A DNA stretch of 64,000 nt from Chromobacterium rhizoryzae (GTDB taxonomy: Bacteria > Pseudomonadota > Gammaproteobacteria > Burkholderiales > Chromobacteriaceae). Positions within the stretch are counted from its first letter, which is position 1. Each line of letters starts with the position of its first letter. Below, piece by piece: positions 1 to 8,861 of this stretch. The position numbers and the translations under genes are program-made. The notes under the pieces were generated by a model, which searched no databases, was not told the origin of the DNA, and saw nothing but the letters and a program-made list of their open reading frames with translations. The stretch covers positions 2,728,001 to 2,792,000 of the forward strand of contig NZ_CP066126.1 in the NCBI RefSeq assembly GCF_020544465.1, written 5' to 3'.

Positions 1-17
1 ATACACAGATGTAAAAC

Positions 18-1451
18 ATGGATAGACAGATGAAGCCGTTTTCCGCCACCCTCGCCCTTGCCGGCGCGCTCCTGCTCAGCGCCTGCGCCCAAATGGACGC
101 CGTCAAACCGCAGTCCCAGCTCAAAACGCCGCCCGCCGTGAACGCGCCCTGGGCCGGCATGCCCGCGGCGGCCTGGTGGCGGCAATGGCGGGATCCCCAA
201 CTGGAGCGGCTGATCCGCCAGGCCTTGCAGGACAACCCCGGCCTGCGCGGGGCCGAGGCGCGGCTGCGCCAGGCTCAGGCGCTGAGCGAGGTCAGCGCCG
301 CCGCCTCCCAGCCGCAAATCAACGCGCAATGGCAAAGCACCCGGCAGCTGCACGCGGAGAAAAACCTGGTGGCGCCGGCGGGTCACGGCAACTACGACTG
401 GCAGACCCGCGCCGCCGTCAACCTCAGCTACGATCTGGACGCCTGGGGGCGCGAACGCCAGGCGCTGTCCGCCTCGCTGAGCGACGCCCAGATGGCCGCG
501 GCCGACGCCCGGCTAAGCGCGCTGAACCTGGAGAGCGCCATCATCCGCGGCTATCTGCAGCTGGCCGAGCAATATCAGCAGCGAGATCTGGCGGCGGCGG
601 AGCTGGAACAGCAGCAGGCGCTGCTGGACCTCAGCCTGCGCCGCAAGGCCGCCGGGCTGGCCGCCCAGCCGGAGGTGGAACAGCAGCGCGGCAGGCTGCC
701 GGCCGGCCGCGTCCAGCTGGCTCAAATCGACGAACGCATCGCCACCTTGGGCAATCAGCTGGCCGCGCTCAGCGGGCAAGCGCCCGACGCCGGAAACCGG
801 CCGACGCGCCCCGCGCTGCGTCTGGACCAGGCGCTGGACCCGCTCGCCGCGGTGCCGGCCCAATTGCTGGGCCGGCGGCCGGACCTGAGTGCGCAACGCT
901 GGCGGGTGGAGGCCGAGGCCGCGCGCATCAAGGTCGCCCGCGCCGCCTTCTATCCCAATATCAATCTCAGCGCCTTCGCCGGCTATCAGGCGATAGGCTT
1001 CGCCGACTTGCTGTCCCCGGCCGCCGCTCTGCGCGGCTTCGCCCCGGCGATCAGCCTGCCGATATTCGAAGGCGGCCGCCTCCGCGGCCAGCTGCGCGCC
1101 CAAACCGCCACCTACGATCAGGCGGTGGAAAGCTACAACGCCGCCTTGATCAACGCCCTGAGCGAAACCGCCAGCGCCATCGTCCGCGCCCGCTCCGCGG
1201 ACCAGCAAAGCCGGCAGGCCGAACAGGCGCTGGACGCAGCCAGCCGCGAACGGGCGCTGGCCGAACAGGCTTACCGCGCCGGCCTCAGCGATCAGAGCGC
1301 GGTGCGCCAGCTGCGGCTGAACGAGCTGTCCGCCCGGCAAAAGCGCGCTCAGGCCCAAGCCCAGCGCCTGGACAGCTACGCCGCGCTGATGGCCGCGCTG
1401 GGCGGCGGCGTCGAATCCCCCAATCCCATCGTCGGCGGAGAAAACCCATGA
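18..1451 (+). CDS. Efflux outer-membrane channel lipoprotein (NodT/OprM family)
   Basis: Outer-membrane channel of a tripartite efflux pump. The N-terminus is a lipoprotein signal peptide with an LLSAC lipobox, so the mature protein should be a lipid-anchored TolC-like trimer. Two long alanine/glutamine-rich helical segments (about residues 60-230 and 280-460) fit the duplicated OEP domain, and the RRPDL motif near residue 290 is typical. Length (477 aa) is normal for the family. An in-frame ATG at 30 (MKPFSATL) would give an equally good signal peptide; neither start has a clear ribosome binding site in view. It is the first gene of an operon with the MarR, FUSC, DUF1656 and HlyD genes and overlaps the MarR gene by 4 bp. 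The substrate is unknown; aromatic acids are plausible from the FUSC partner. Confidence 0.9.
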   Translation: MDRQMKPFSATLALAGALLLSACAQMDAVKPQSQLKTPPAVNAPWAGMPAAAWWRQWRDPQLERLIRQALQDNPGLRGAEARLRQAQALSEVSAAASQPQINAQWQSTRQLHAEKNLVAPAGHGNYDWQTRAAVNLSYDLDAWGRERQALSASLSDAQMAAADARLSALNLESAIIRGYLQLAEQYQQRDLAAAELEQQQALLDLSLRRKAAGLAAQPEVEQQRGRLPAGRVQLAQIDERIATLGNQLAALSGQAPDAGNRPTRPALRLDQALDPLAAVPAQLLGRRPDLSAQRWRVEAEAARIKVARAAFYPNINLSAFAGYQAIGFADLLSPAAALRGFAPAISLPIFEGGRLRGQLRAQTATYDQAVESYNAALINALSETASAIVRARSADQQSRQAEQALDAASRERALAEQAYRAGLSDQSAVRQLRLNELSARQKRAQAQAQRLDSYAALMAALGGGVESPNPIVGGENP

Positions 1452-1963
1452 GCCACTTCGAAGAAACCCGCAAACGCCTGCTCCGCGTCAAGACCAGAAT
1501 TCCGGAATTTCCGCTGGCGCTGCTGACCTTGACGCGGCTGAACTACCACGTGCAAAAACGCCTTCAGGACCTGACCAACGCCGCCCTGCGCAAACACGGG
1601 CTGACCGAGAGCAGCTATCTGGTGCTGGCGGTGCTCTACGGCTCCGAGCAAGAGACGACGACGCCCGGCTCTCTGGCGGAGACCTGCTCGCAAAAACCGG
1701 CCAATATGACCCGCATCTGCAACGACCTGGAAAAGCAGGGCCTGATCCGTCGCGGCGGCCTCAGCGACGATCGCCGCGCGGTCGCCGTCACCCTCAGCGA
1801 CGCCGGCCGCGAACGCATCCGCAAGCTGCTGCCCGATGTCTGGGGCAACCTGGGCAATACCTTCGCCGGCTTCAGCGCCGAGGAAATGCAGCAGCAGGAA
1901 CAGTTCTACCTGCGCCAGCTCAGCAATTTGAACCAGGCGGCGCCCAACGATGAGCACGACTAG
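1448..1963 (+). CDS. MarR-family transcriptional regulator of the efflux operon
   Basis: 171-residue winged-helix regulator. The recognition-helix region and wing (SQKPANMTRICNDLEKQG, then a basic DDRRAV loop) match MarR/SlyA proteins. It probably represses the operon that contains it and is released by a phenolic ligand; that is inferred from the family. The start ATG overlaps the previous stop (ATGA), and the 3' end overlaps the FUSC gene by 14 bp, so translation of all three is probably coupled. Having the repressor as the second gene inside its target operon suggests simple negative autoregulation. Confidence 0.9.
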   Translation: MSHFEETRKRLLRVKTRIPEFPLALLTLTRLNYHVQKRLQDLTNAALRKHGLTESSYLVLAVLYGSEQETTTPGSLAETCSQKPANMTRICNDLEKQGLIRRGGLSDDRRAVAVTLSDAGRERIRKLLPDVWGNLGNTFAGFSAEEMQQQEQFYLRQLSNLNQAAPNDEHD

Positions 1964-4109
1964 CCTCGCCGCCCGGCGCCGCTGGCTGGGCCGGGCGCTG
2001 CGCGGCGCCGGACAGGACTGGCTGCGGCAGGAGGGCGAGCGCTGGATCTTCATCCTCAAGACGCTGCTGGCCTGCTTCGCCGCGCTGTGGCTAGCCTTCC
2101 GCCTGGGCTTCGATTCGCCGGGCACCGCGCTGATCACCGTGCTCATCGTCGGTTCGCCGCAAAGCGGCCTGGTGCTGGAAAAAGGCTTTTACCGGCTCTT
2201 GGGCACGCTGGCCGGCTGCGCGGCGGCCTTGATCCTGGTCGGCATGCTGGCCTCGCAGCCGGTCTTGCTGCTGGCGGCGCTGTCGCTCTGGATAGGCCTG
2301 TGCGCCGGCTGCGCCACCTTGTACCGCAACTCGCGCTCCTACGGTTTCGTGCTGGCCGGCTACACCGCCTGCATCATCGCGCTGCCGGCCATCGGCCGCC
2401 CGCTGACGGTGTTCGACCTGGCGGTGACCCGGGTCTCGGAAATCTCGCTGGGCCTGATCTGCAGCGCGGTGGTCTACGACATCGTGTTTCCGCGCTACCA
2501 GGCGGAGCTGGTGGTCAGCAATGTGCGCGGCCGCTATCTACGCTTCATCCTGCTGTGCCAGGACGCGCTGGCGCAGAAGCTGCACGCCAGCGATCTGGAG
2601 CAGGCCCAGCTCAAGTTCGCCGCCGACATCGCCGCGCTGGAGGCCGGCCGCGCCACCGCCTTTTTCGAAGCCGGACACGTGCGTTCGCGCAGCAATCAGC
2701 TGCACGCCTTCAACGCCACCTTCATGGCCGCGCTGACCACCTTCCACACCCTGCACCGGCAAATGGAGCGGCTGCGCCGCGACGCGGACTCGCCGCTGCC
2801 CGGCCTGCTGCTGCCGCTGTTCTCCGAGGTGGCCGCGGTGCTCAGCGGCGTCGACGGCCCGGCGCGCAACGCCGCGGAAGCCCGGGACACCGAGGCGCAG
2901 CTGGGCCGGCTCCGCGCCGGCTGGCCGCGCCGCATAGACGCCGCCCGCGCGCTGCTTCCGGGCGGCGAGCGGGCCGAGCACTGGCGGATAGACTTCGACA
3001 CCGCCACCGAGCTGCTGAGCCGCTTCATCGAGGAAATGCACGCCTTCGTCGGCGTCTACCACGGCTTCGCCAGCAAGACGCCGCAGCAGATCGACGCGCT
3101 GGCCGCCTATGTGCCGGGCACGCCGCTGCCGGTGGCCGTCGCCGGCGGCGTGCGCGCGGCGCTGACCCTGGGCACCCTGTCCGTCGCCTGGTATTGGCTG
3201 GCCTGGCCCAGCGCGCTGGAGGCGGTGCTGCTGGCCACCGTGCTCTGCGGTCTCGCCGCCTCCTCGCCGCGGCCGGTGCTGATGGTCAAACAATTCCTGA
3301 CCGGCTTCGCGCTGGGCACGCCGCTGGCCTATGTCAGCCTGTTCTGGCTGCTGAGCGAGGGCAATGGCTTCCCGATACTGATGCTGGGCCTGCTGCCCTT
3401 CCTGGCGCTGGGCAGCTATCTGAAATGCCTGCCCAAATACGCCGGCGTCGGCGCCGGCATGACCATCGTGCTGGCCAGCGCCGTCAACCCGCAAAACCCG
3501 ATGAATTACGACATCGTGGCCTTTCTCAACAACGGCATCGCCCGCATCCTCGGGCTGGCGCTGGCGGCGGCCTTCTTCCAGCTGGTGCTGCCCGAACACA
3601 CCATGGGTTCGCCGCGCCACATCGCCGCCGCCTTGTGGCGGGAAGCGCGCCGCGCCTGCGACGCCAAGCTGCCCCACTTGAAGCAGCGCTACGAGAACCG
3701 CATCCGCGACCTGCTCAATCTGCTGAACACGCTGAGCCCGGCCCAGGCCGAACTGAAACAGGCGATCACCGCCCAGGCCATCACCTTGCTGGAGCTGGGC
3801 CTGGCGGTGATCAATCTGCGCGCGCTGACCGCGGAATCGCCGTCGCCGCAGTTGCGCGCCGATCTGGAACACACGGTGGCGCAGCTGGAACGCTATTTCG
3901 CCTCGCCGTCGCCGGAACGGCTGCAACAGGCCATCGCCACCATGCGCGCGGCCGGACCGGCGCTGCGCGCCCATCTGGCGCTGGCGGAACCCGAACGCGC
4001 CGCGCGCATCCAGCGGGCACTGACCGATCTGCACCTGATCCACACCTCATTGCTGGACGTGGCCGAAGCCGCCGCAACCGCTGCGCAAGGAACTGAGCAT
4101 GACTCGTGA
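1950..4109 (+). CDS. FUSC-family inner-membrane efflux protein (AaeB/fusaric-acid-resistance type)
   Basis: 719-residue membrane transporter of the aromatic acid exporter/fusaric acid resistance family. It has the usual layout: a first block of about five to six hydrophobic helices (residues about 30-175), a long soluble helical region (about 180-390), a second hydrophobic block (about 395-540) and a C-terminal helical cytoplasmic region. In AaeB-type systems this protein works with a HlyD-like adaptor and a small DUF1656 protein, and both follow here. It probably exports hydroxylated aromatic acids or related weak acids; the substrate cannot be read from the sequence. The 11-bp overlap with the next gene supports one transcript. 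Confidence 0.9.
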   Translation: MSTTSLAARRRWLGRALRGAGQDWLRQEGERWIFILKTLLACFAALWLAFRLGFDSPGTALITVLIVGSPQSGLVLEKGFYRLLGTLAGCAAALILVGMLASQPVLLLAALSLWIGLCAGCATLYRNSRSYGFVLAGYTACIIALPAIGRPLTVFDLAVTRVSEISLGLICSAVVYDIVFPRYQAELVVSNVRGRYLRFILLCQDALAQKLHASDLEQAQLKFAADIAALEAGRATAFFEAGHVRSRSNQLHAFNATFMAALTTFHTLHRQMERLRRDADSPLPGLLLPLFSEVAAVLSGVDGPARNAAEARDTEAQLGRLRAGWPRRIDAARALLPGGERAEHWRIDFDTATELLSRFIEEMHAFVGVYHGFASKTPQQIDALAAYVPGTPLPVAVAGGVRAALTLGTLSVAWYWLAWPSALEAVLLATVLCGLAASSPRPVLMVKQFLTGFALGTPLAYVSLFWLLSEGNGFPILMLGLLPFLALGSYLKCLPKYAGVGAGMTIVLASAVNPQNPMNYDIVAFLNNGIARILGLALAAAFFQLVLPEHTMGSPRHIAAALWREARRACDAKLPHLKQRYENRIRDLLNLLNTLSPAQAELKQAITAQAITLLELGLAVINLRALTAESPSPQLRADLEHTVAQLERYFASPSPERLQQAIATMRAAGPALRAHLALAEPERAARIQRALTDLHLIHTSLLDVAEAAATAAQGTEHDS

Positions 4110-4296
4110 AATCGCCGTATTCGGCATCCTGATCCCCACCCTGCTGCCGCTGTTCCTGTTCAGCCTGCTGTGCCAGGCCGGGCTGGACTGGCTGCTGGGC
4201 CGGGCCGGTCTTTACCGCCGGGTCTGGCACCCGGCCTTGTTCCGTCTCAGCCTGCTGATCTGCGTGTTCAGCGGCCTGGCTCTGCTGCTGTACTGA
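4099..4296 (+). CDS. DUF1656 small membrane protein (AaeX-like)
   Basis: 65-residue protein with two predicted transmembrane helices (about residues 8-30 and 45-64) joined by a basic loop. This matches the DUF1656/AaeX proteins found between the FUSC pump and HlyD adaptor genes of such operons. It overlaps the 3' end of the FUSC gene. Its function in the family is not defined; it may be an assembly or stability factor of the pump. Confidence 0.85.
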   Translation: MTREIAVFGILIPTLLPLFLFSLLCQAGLDWLLGRAGLYRRVWHPALFRLSLLICVFSGLALLLY

Positions 4297-4339
4297 ATAC
4301 GCCTCCGGCCCACCCCGAACACCCTTCCGGATAATCAAT

Positions 4340-5197
4340 ATGCGAATCAACACTCTCATCCGCTACCTGATCACCTTGCTGCTGCTGGCGCTCGCCGTCT
4401 GGCTGGGCAAGGCGCTATGGGACCACTACATGCACTCGCCGTGGACCCGCGACGGCCGCGTGCGCGCCGACGTGATCACGCTCTCCGCCGACGTGGCCGG
4501 CCTGGTGACCCAGGTGGCGGTCAAGGACAACCAGCCGGTGCGCAAGGGCGACGTGCTCTTCGTCGTCGACCGCAGCCGCTACGCGGCGGCGCTGACCCAG
4601 GCCGAGGCCGCGCTGGAGGGGCAGCGCACCGAGAAAAACCGCCGCGGCAAGGAGGCGGCGCGTCGCGACGGCCTGGACAGCGCCGTGGTGTCCGCCGAAA
4701 ACCGCGAAACCGCGGCCTTCGCCGCCGCCTCGGCCGGCTCCCAATACCAGGCGGCGCTGGCGGCGCGCGATCTGGCCCGGCTCAATCTGGAACGCACCGT
4801 GGTGCGCGCCCCGGTGGACGGCTATGTGACCAATCTCAATGTCCATGCCGGCGACTTCGCCGCCGTCGGCGCGCCCAAGCTGGCGCTGATAGACCGCAAC
4901 TCCTATCGCGTGGAAGGCTATTTCGAGGAAACCAAGCTGCCGATGCTCAAACCCGGCGCCAAGGTGGAGATCACCCTGCTCAGCGGCGGCCCGACCTTGA
5001 GCGGCCGCGTCGCCAGCATCGCCCGCGGCATCACCGACCGCGACGCCGGCACCGGCCGCGAACTGCTGGCCGACGTCAATCCCACTTTCAACTGGGTGCG
5101 GCTGGCGCAGCGGGTACCGGTGCGCATCGAGCTGGACGCGCTGCCGGCCGGGCAGCTGCTGGTGGCTGGCACCACCTGCACCGTGGTGGTGCGCTAG
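4340..5197 (+). CDS. HlyD/AaeA-type periplasmic adaptor of the efflux pump
   Basis: 285-residue membrane-fusion protein. One N-terminal anchor helix (about residues 8-26) is followed by the barrel-sandwich half motif (SADVAGLVTQVAVKDNQPV), a short alpha-hairpin, the second lipoyl half (VRAPVDGYVTNLNVHAGDF) and a beta-barrel. It would link the FUSC pump to the NodT channel. It is the last gene of the operon, 43 bp after the DUF1656 gene and just before a strong terminator. The product is short, with only a small hairpin, as in AaeA. Confidence 0.9.
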   Translation: MRINTLIRYLITLLLLALAVWLGKALWDHYMHSPWTRDGRVRADVITLSADVAGLVTQVAVKDNQPVRKGDVLFVVDRSRYAAALTQAEAALEGQRTEKNRRGKEAARRDGLDSAVVSAENRETAAFAAASAGSQYQAALAARDLARLNLERTVVRAPVDGYVTNLNVHAGDFAAVGAPKLALIDRNSYRVEGYFEETKLPMLKPGAKVEITLLSGGPTLSGRVASIARGITDRDAGTGRELLADVNPTFNWVRLAQRVPVRIELDALPAGQLLVAGTTCTVVVR

Positions 5198-5210
5198 CTC
5201 CGCGACAAGC

Positions 5211-5243
5211 ATGAAAAATGGGGCCGTTGGCCCCATTTTTCAT
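5211..5243. terminator. Bidirectional rho-independent terminator
   Basis: A perfect 15-bp stem (ATGAAAAATGGGGCC and its complement) with a 3-nt GTT loop lies between the convergent HlyD gene and the metallopeptidase gene. A/T-rich arm ends give a T-run on either strand, so it can end transcription from both sides. Confidence 0.9.
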
Positions 5244-5261
5244 TTCCCCACTGAGCCGCTG

Positions 5262-6125
5262 TTACAGCCGCCGCGCGCGGAAGGTATCGCACTGCGCCAT
5301 GTCGCCGCTGTCGAAGCCGCGGCGGAACCAGCGCACCCGCTGCTCGCCGCTGCCGTGAGTGAAGGAGTCCGGCACCACTTCGCGGCCGGCCGAACGCTGC
5401 AAGGCGTCGTCGCCTATCCTGGCCGCGGCGGTCAGCGCCGTTTCCAGATCGCCCGGCTCCAGAATCCTCCTCGCCTGATCGGCGTGATGCCCCCATACCC
5501 CGGCCAGGCAATCCGCCTGCAACTCCTGCCGCACCGACAAGGCATTGGCCCGACTCTCGCTGCTGCGCGCCATTTCCTCGTCCACCTTGGCGGAAATGCC
5601 GAGCTGATGCTGGACATGGTGGCCGACTTCATGCGCGATCACATACGCTTGGGCGAATTCGCCCGGCGCGCCCAACTCTCGGCCCAGGGTCTGGAAGAAA
5701 GACAGATCGATGTAGATTTTCTCGTCGCCGGGGCAATAGAAGGGACCGATGGCCGCGTCGCCGCGGCCGCAAGCCGTCGGCGTCGCGCCGGTGAACATCA
5801 CCAGCTTGGGCGGCCGGTAACGCTCGCCTTGCGCCTGGAGCAAGGGCCGCCACACGTCTTCGGTGTCCGCCAGCATCACGCGGATGAACTTGGCGTCGCG
5901 GTCGTCCGGCGCGCTGGCCCTGGCCGGCGCCTGCTGTTCGGCCGCCGGCTCCATCTCGCTGATCAGATTGATCACCGTTATCGGATTGACGTCGAACACC
6001 AGCCAGGCCACCAGGCCGATCAAGACCGCGCCGATGCCGAACGCCCCGCCGCCGCCGCCGCCCCCGCCGCGTTCGCCGCGGCGGTCTTCCACATTATCGC
6101 TTTCCCGGTTCCCATCCCAACGCAT
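5262..6125 (-). CDS. YpfJ-type neutral zinc metallopeptidase
   Basis: 287-residue membrane-anchored putative zinc protease (KPN_02809/YpfJ family). After a glycine-rich cytoplasmic stretch (eight consecutive Gly near residue 20) comes one transmembrane helix (about residues 30-52), then an extracytoplasmic domain with the HEVGHHVQ motif (HExxH zinc site) near residue 165. Further family features are the YCPGDEKIYIDLSFF stretch and the conserved C-terminal HGSGEQRVRWFRRGF segment. Substrates are unknown in the family. It is a single gene, convergent with the efflux operon. Confidence 0.88.
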   Translation of the reverse strand: MRWDGNRESDNVEDRRGERGGGGGGGGAFGIGAVLIGLVAWLVFDVNPITVINLISEMEPAAEQQAPARASAPDDRDAKFIRVMLADTEDVWRPLLQAQGERYRPPKLVMFTGATPTACGRGDAAIGPFYCPGDEKIYIDLSFFQTLGRELGAPGEFAQAYVIAHEVGHHVQHQLGISAKVDEEMARSSESRANALSVRQELQADCLAGVWGHHADQARRILEPGDLETALTAAARIGDDALQRSAGREVVPDSFTHGSGEQRVRWFRRGFDSGDMAQCDTFRARRL

Positions 6126-6180
6126 GCCTACCCCCCCAAGTCCATTCTCGCCCGCTCAGGCCGCTTCGCCGCGGAGCCTT

Positions 6181-6276
6181 AGAACAAGGACATCAAAAAG
6201 TCCCGCATGCTACGCGTTTGACTTGAAACCGGCCAGACCCGCCCGGCGAACGCAGCGGACCTTGAACCCGTTCTTA
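6181..6276. repeat. Intergenic GTTCA-ended repeat, copy 1 (partial)
   Basis: The right end read on the minus strand (TAAGAACGGGTTCAAGGTCC) matches the termini of the other copies in this window, notably at 20864 and 22335. Its first three bases are the TAA stop of pgpA. The left end (AGAACAAGGACATC) is a weaker inverted match. The interior lacks the core seen in long copies. Confidence 0.55.
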
Positions 6277-6786
6277 CAGCAGGCGCCAAATGCCCCACTG
6301 CACCGCCAGCGCGAACAAGGCCGCCAGCAAATCGTCCACCATCACGCCGAAACCGCCGCCCACATGACGGTCCAGCCAGCGGATAGGCCAGGGCTTGAGA
6401 ATGTCGAAAAAGCGGAACAAGACAAAGGCCAGCAACCAGGCCAAGGGCGTGGCCGGCGCGAAGGCCAGCACCAGCAGCATGGCGACGATCTCGTCCCAGA
6501 CGATGCCGCCGTAATCGTGCACGCCCAGCGCCCGGCCGCTGTAGCCGCAGATCCAGATCCCGGCGATGAACAGCGGCAGGCACAGCGCCGCCAGCGCCAG
6601 TCCCTGCACCCCCAGCGCGTTCAGCACAAAGAACAAGGGATAGGCGGCCACCGTGCCCCAGGTGCCGGGCGCTTTGCGCGCCAGGCCGCTACCGAAGCCG
6701 AAGGCCAGGAAATGGGCGGGATGGCTCAGGACGAAGCGCCAGTCCGGCTGCAGTTTCAGGGTTTCGGTCTCATTTGAAATGGTCAT
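6274..6786 (-). CDS. pgpA: Phosphatidylglycerophosphatase A
   Basis: 170-residue integral membrane phosphatase that converts phosphatidylglycerol phosphate to phosphatidylglycerol. Diagnostic PgpA motifs are present: FGFGSGLARKAPGTWGT at the N-terminus, the DYGGIVWDE segment and the FRFFDILKPWPI helix boundary. Three to four hydrophobic helices are evident. I chose the ATG at 6786 (MTISNETE); it lies inside the end of thiL (17-bp overlap), and the pair nusB-thiL-pgpA is a common conserved order. The stop codon coincides with the end of a dispersed repeat. Confidence 0.93.
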   Translation of the reverse strand: MTISNETETLKLQPDWRFVLSHPAHFLAFGFGSGLARKAPGTWGTVAAYPLFFVLNALGVQGLALAALCLPLFIAGIWICGYSGRALGVHDYGGIVWDEIVAMLLVLAFAPATPLAWLLAFVLFRFFDILKPWPIRWLDRHVGGGFGVMVDDLLAALFALAVQWGIWRLL

Positions 6787-7720
6787 AGCCGGTGCTTTCC
6801 AGTTGAATGATGTTGCCCTCGCCGTCCAGCAGGCTGACGCCCTGGCCGGCAACGATGCGGCCGATGCGGCTGAGACGGCAGCCCGCCGTCGCGGCGCAGG
6901 CCTCGATCTGCGCCCGGCGCTCGGCCGGCGCGGTGAATACCAGTTCGTAATCGTCGCCGCCCGCGGCCAGGCAATCCAGCCATTGCCCGCGCGCGGCCTC
7001 CGCCAGCGGGTGGGACGGCAAGGCCTCGGCCCAGACTTCCGCGCCCACCCGGGAGGCGGCGGCGATATGGCCGAGATCCGACAGCAGGCCGTCGGACACG
7101 TCGGCGGCGGCGTGCGCCAAGGGCAGCAAAGCCCGCCCCAGGGCAATGCGCGGCTCCGGGTATTCCAGCTTGCGCCAGGCCGCCTCGCGCAAACCGTCCG
7201 GCAAGGGCGCGAGCTTGCCCAGCCGGCTGCGCACCGCCATCGCGCCCAGACCCAGCTCGCCGCTGACCCAGACATCGTCGCCCGCGCGGGCGGCGGCGCG
7301 GCGCAGCGCCTGACCGCCCGGCGTCTCCCCGCCCACGGTCACCGACAGCGTCAAGGGGCCGCGCGTGGTGTCGCCGCCTATCACGTCAACGCCGTAACGC
7401 TCCGCCAATGCGAAGAATCCTTGGGAAAACCCGGCGGCCCAGGCCTCGTCCATCGCCGGCAAGGCCAGCGACAGCACCACCCAGCGCGGCGCGGCGCCCA
7501 TTGCCGCCATATCGGACAAGTTCACCGCCAGCGTCTTATGGCCCAAGGCCTCCGGCGCGACGTCGGCGAAGAAATGCCGCCCTTCCACCAGCATGTCCAC
7601 CGAGACATGCAGATCGCAGCCCGGCGTCGGCCGCAGGATGGCGGCGTCGTCGCCGACGCCCAGGACCGCGCCGCCGGCCGGCCGCGTGAAATAACGGCGG
7701 ATCAATTCAAATTCATTCAT
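6770..7720 (-). CDS. thiL: Thiamine-monophosphate kinase
   Basis: 316-residue ThiL, which phosphorylates thiamine monophosphate to the diphosphate cofactor. The N-terminal GVGDDAAIL motif (metal/ATP site), the DMLVEGRHF segment, the VIGGDTTRGPL motif and a late DVSDGL motif are all typical. I prefer the ATG at 7720 (MNEFELIRRYF), preceded by AGAAAG, over the upstream in-frame ATG at 7753, because family members begin at this point. It lies downstream of nusB beyond a hairpin terminator and overlaps pgpA. Confidence 0.95.
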   Translation of the reverse strand: MNEFELIRRYFTRPAGGAVLGVGDDAAILRPTPGCDLHVSVDMLVEGRHFFADVAPEALGHKTLAVNLSDMAAMGAAPRWVVLSLALPAMDEAWAAGFSQGFFALAERYGVDVIGGDTTRGPLTLSVTVGGETPGGQALRRAAARAGDDVWVSGELGLGAMAVRSRLGKLAPLPDGLREAAWRKLEYPEPRIALGRALLPLAHAAADVSDGLLSDLGHIAAASRVGAEVWAEALPSHPLAEAARGQWLDCLAAGGDDYELVFTAPAERRAQIEACAATAGCRLSRIGRIVAGQGVSLLDGEGNIIQLESTGYDHFK

Positions 7721-7749
7721 CACGATCTTTCTGCCCGGCCGATATGAAA

Positions 7750-7769
7750 ACACCCGCGGCAGCGGGTGT
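7750..7769 (-). terminator. Terminator between nusB and thiL
   Basis: An 8-bp perfect stem (ACACCCGC/GCGGGTGT) with a 4-nt loop, followed on the minus strand by TTTTC. It sits between the nusB stop and the thiL start, so thiL-pgpA may be read partly by read-through or from their own promoter. Confidence 0.7.
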
Positions 7770-7800
7770 GTTCTGGTCTGACGGCGCCGGCGACAAGGCC

Positions 7801-8247
7801 TTAGTTCTGACGACGCGCCTTCTGCGACGCCACTTCGTCGGCGCGCACTTCGGCGGCCAGCTTGTCCAGCACGCCGTTGACGAACTTATGACCGTCGGTG
7901 CCGCCGAAGGTCTTGGTGATTTCAATGGCTTCGTTGATGATCACCGGATACGGGGTTTCCGGATGCTGGGTCAGTTCCAGCGCGGCCATCAACAGCACGG
8001 CGCGTTCCACCGGGCTGACTTCGTCTTCGGCGCGTTCGTAATAGTGGCCGATCTGCTTGGACAGCGCGCCCACGTCTTTCAGCACGCCGTACAGGATTTC
8101 GCGGAACAGGGCTTCATCGGCCTTGGCGAAGTATTCATTCTCGCGCAGATGCTTTTCGATCAGGGAGGCCGGACGATCCGGGTTCAGCTCCCATTCGTAA
8201 ATGCCTTGGATGGCAAATTCGCGGGCGCGGCGGCGAGCGGTTTTCAT
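7801..8247 (-). CDS. nusB: Transcription antitermination factor NusB
   Basis: 148-residue all-helical NusB, which binds boxA RNA with NusE (S10) in rRNA antitermination. Family signatures are the N-terminal ARRRAREFAIQGIYEW helix, the VERAVLLMAALEL helix and the PVIINEAIEITKTFGGTDGHKFVNGVLDK segment. The start at 8247 has an AAGGA ribosome binding site. It follows ribH, as in many proteobacteria. Confidence 0.96.
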   Translation of the reverse strand: MKTARRRAREFAIQGIYEWELNPDRPASLIEKHLRENEYFAKADEALFREILYGVLKDVGALSKQIGHYYERAEDEVSPVERAVLLMAALELTQHPETPYPVIINEAIEITKTFGGTDGHKFVNGVLDKLAAEVRADEVASQKARRQN

Positions 8248-8270
8248 AGAGGTTCCTTGTAAAGAGCGGT

Positions 8271-8290
8271 GAGCCGGGCACGCCCGGCTC
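8271..8290. other. Strong hairpin between ribH and nusB
   Basis: GAGCCGGGC and GCCCGGCTC form a 9-bp perfect stem with a 2-nt loop in the 64-bp gap between ribH and nusB. There is no T-run, so it is more likely an mRNA-processing or attenuating hairpin than a terminator. Confidence 0.4.
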
Positions 8291-8311
8291 CGGTATCTTG
8301 GCGGGAGCCGA

Positions 8312-8782
8312 TCAGCCGCGCTGGATGCGCTTGCGCAGATTCGCCATCTCCACCGCCACGGCAGCGGCCTCGCGGCCTTTGACTTCCATGCGCACTTCGG
8401 CCTGCTCGTCGGTTTCGGTGGTCAGAATCGCGTTGGCGATCGGGATGTCGAAGTCCAGGCCGACGCGGGTCACGCCCGCGCCGGATTCGTTCGACACCAG
8501 TTCGAAATGGTAGGTTTCGCCGCGGATCACCGCTCCAAGCGCCACCAGCGCGTCGAAGCGGCCGCTCTTGGCCATGGTCTGCAACACCAGCGGCGCTTCC
8601 AGCGCGCCCGGCACCGTGGCCAGGGTCACGTCCTCGGCGACCACGCCCAGCCGGGCCAGCTCGCCCAAGCAGGCGTCGCGCAAGCCTTCGCAAACCGGGG
8701 TGTTGAAACGCGACATCACAACGCCGATTTTCAGGCCCTTGCCCGTCAGATCGGGTTCTATACGCTGGATAGCTTGAAGCAT
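8312..8782 (-). CDS. ribH: 6,7-dimethyl-8-ribityllumazine synthase
   Basis: 156-residue lumazine synthase, which condenses 5-amino-6-ribitylamino-uracil with the butanone phosphate made by RibB. Typical motifs: VVMSRFNTPVCEGL near the N-terminus, the VPGALEAPL loop, ALGAVIRGETYHFE and the late PIANAILTTETDEQA segment. A GAGGAA ribosome binding site precedes the ATG. It lies downstream of ribB and upstream of nusB. Confidence 0.96.
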   Translation of the reverse strand: MLQAIQRIEPDLTGKGLKIGVVMSRFNTPVCEGLRDACLGELARLGVVAEDVTLATVPGALEAPLVLQTMAKSGRFDALVALGAVIRGETYHFELVSNESGAGVTRVGLDFDIPIANAILTTETDEQAEVRMEVKGREAAAVAVEMANLRKRIQRG

Positions 8783-8861
8783 CTTGTTCCTCGCGGCGGA
8801 ATCACTACGGAAAACCGGAGATTCTACCTCAATCCCCGGGCCTTAGCCATTGCGCAGCCGC

